Assembly: GCA_026398545.1 (NCBI GenBank)
Contig: JAPLSR010000468.1
Location: 1-5,883, forward strand
Length of the DNA: 5,883 bases
Direction of reading: 5' to 3'
Origin: Candidatus Sumerlaeota bacterium
GTDB lineage: Bacteria > Sumerlaeota > Sumerlaeia > MWCT01
Part shown: positions 5,378 through 5,883 of the stretch, piece by piece
Layout: each line of letters starts with the position of its first letter
Numbering within the stretch: the stretch's first letter is position 1
Translations under genes and position numbers: made by a program
The notes under the pieces: generated by a model
Seen by the model: only the letters and a program-made list of their open reading frames with translations
What the model was told of the DNA's origin: nothing
Database searches by the model: none

Positions 5378-5830
5378 TTAATCCTCCCTTGGCTTTCTTG
5401 TGGCGAGATTGAGAATCTGTGGGTTCTGGGCAGTATGCGGATGGTTAGAGCCAGTATAGATACGCAGGCGGGTCATGGTGGCATTTCCGAGACGGTTCTT
5501 CGGAATCATGCCCCAAACTGCCCGGCGTATAATTTCCTCTGGTTTTTTATCTAAGAGTTTCTGGGGCGTGGTGGAGCGGAGTCCGGAGGGCCATGAGGTA
5601 TGCCAGTGATATTCCTTGTCAGTCCATTTCTTGCCCGTGAGCTTGACCTTTTCCGCATTTATCACAATCACTTGGGTGCGAGGTGAGATATGCGGGGAGA
5701 ACGTGGGGAGATGTTTTCCACGCAGGATTCCGGCAATTCGTGTGGCAAGGCGCCCCAGAGTCTGGTTCTCGGCATCCACCAGATACCACGTCTCATTAAA
5801 ATCTTCCGGCTTGGGGACAAACGTGCGCAT
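5378..5830 (-). CDS. rplM: Large subunit ribosomal protein uL13 (L13)
   Basis: This complete 150-residue 50S protein is an early-assembly component that binds 23S rRNA. Recognised blocks are TWYLVDAENQTLGRLATRIAGILRGK (14-39), VIVINAEKVKLTGKK (54-68), WGMIPKNRLG (106-115) and HPHTAQNP (130-137). The loop after the LRGK motif reads PHISPRTQ (46-53), where most bacterial L13 proteins have PH.DTGD, and the usual glycine pair near 82 is SG. The C-terminus has a short charged extension. The ATG at 5830 follows AAGGAG (5843-5848) at a slightly long 12-nt spacing. It is the first gene of the canonical rplM-rpsI pair. The promoter is not evident in the 53 bp left before the window edge and may lie outside. 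Identification is certain and the loop variation is a minor oddity. Confidence 0.97.
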   Translation of the reverse strand: MRTFVPKPEDFNETWYLVDAENQTLGRLATRIAGILRGKHLPTFSPHISPRTQVIVINAEKVKLTGKKWTDKEYHWHTSWPSGLRSTTPQKLLDKKPEEIIRRAVWGMIPKNRLGNATMTRLRIYTGSNHPHTAQNPQILNLATRKPRED

Positions 5831-5883
5831 TTGAGAAAAATTCTCCTTGTAAGGTCTTCTATCAGTTAAAAAGGCATGAGATT

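Overview
The window is bacterial DNA of roughly 50% G+C. It carries two conserved housekeeping blocks on the minus strand with two plus-strand genes for exported proteins between them. The bacterial uL13-uS9 pair, a MurJ/MviN-family membrane protein, an ApgM-type enzyme and exported SPOR/TPR proteins indicate a bacterium that makes peptidoglycan and probably has a Gram-negative-type envelope. I cannot name the phylum from the sequence.

Layout from left to right: (1) 1-701, minus strand, the N-terminal 233 codons of a MurJ/MviN-family flippase, cut by the window edge. (2) 794-1996, minus strand, a complete alkaline-phosphatase-superfamily enzyme of the archaeal-type phosphoglycerate mutase (ApgM) / 'proposed homoserine kinase' group; it lies 92 bp upstream of the flippase gene and may be cotranscribed with it. 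(3) 1997-2328, a 332-bp divergent intergenic region with a 14-bp AT palindrome, copy A of a 34-bp repeat and a good sigma-70-like promoter. (4) 2329-3342, plus strand, a markedly AT-rich gene for an unrecognised exported protein or lipoprotein with TPR-like helices at its C-terminus. (5) 3343-3573, an intergenic region with small hairpins, copy B of the same repeat, and a promoter and strong ribosome binding site for the next gene. (6) 3574-4815, plus strand, an exported protein with an N-terminal SPOR domain and C-terminal TPR-like repeats. (7) 4964-5830, minus strand, the rplM-rpsI ribosomal protein operon, closed by a clear intrinsic terminator at 4892-4928 that separates it from the convergent SPOR-TPR gene.

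The most notable structure is the perfect 34-bp direct repeat (2108-2141 and 3463-3496). Each copy carries a TTGACG -35-like hexamer and lies upstream of one of the two plus-strand genes. The copies also bracket the AT-rich orphan gene, which looks compositionally foreign. Two readings fit: a shared promoter/operator module that co-regulates two exported TPR-type proteins, or the boundaries of an acquired 1.36-kb segment. Other points of interest are the loss of an arginine in the MurJ homologue that is essential in the E. coli protein, the SPOR domain placed before the TPRs, and departures from consensus in the ApgM-like enzyme and in uL13.
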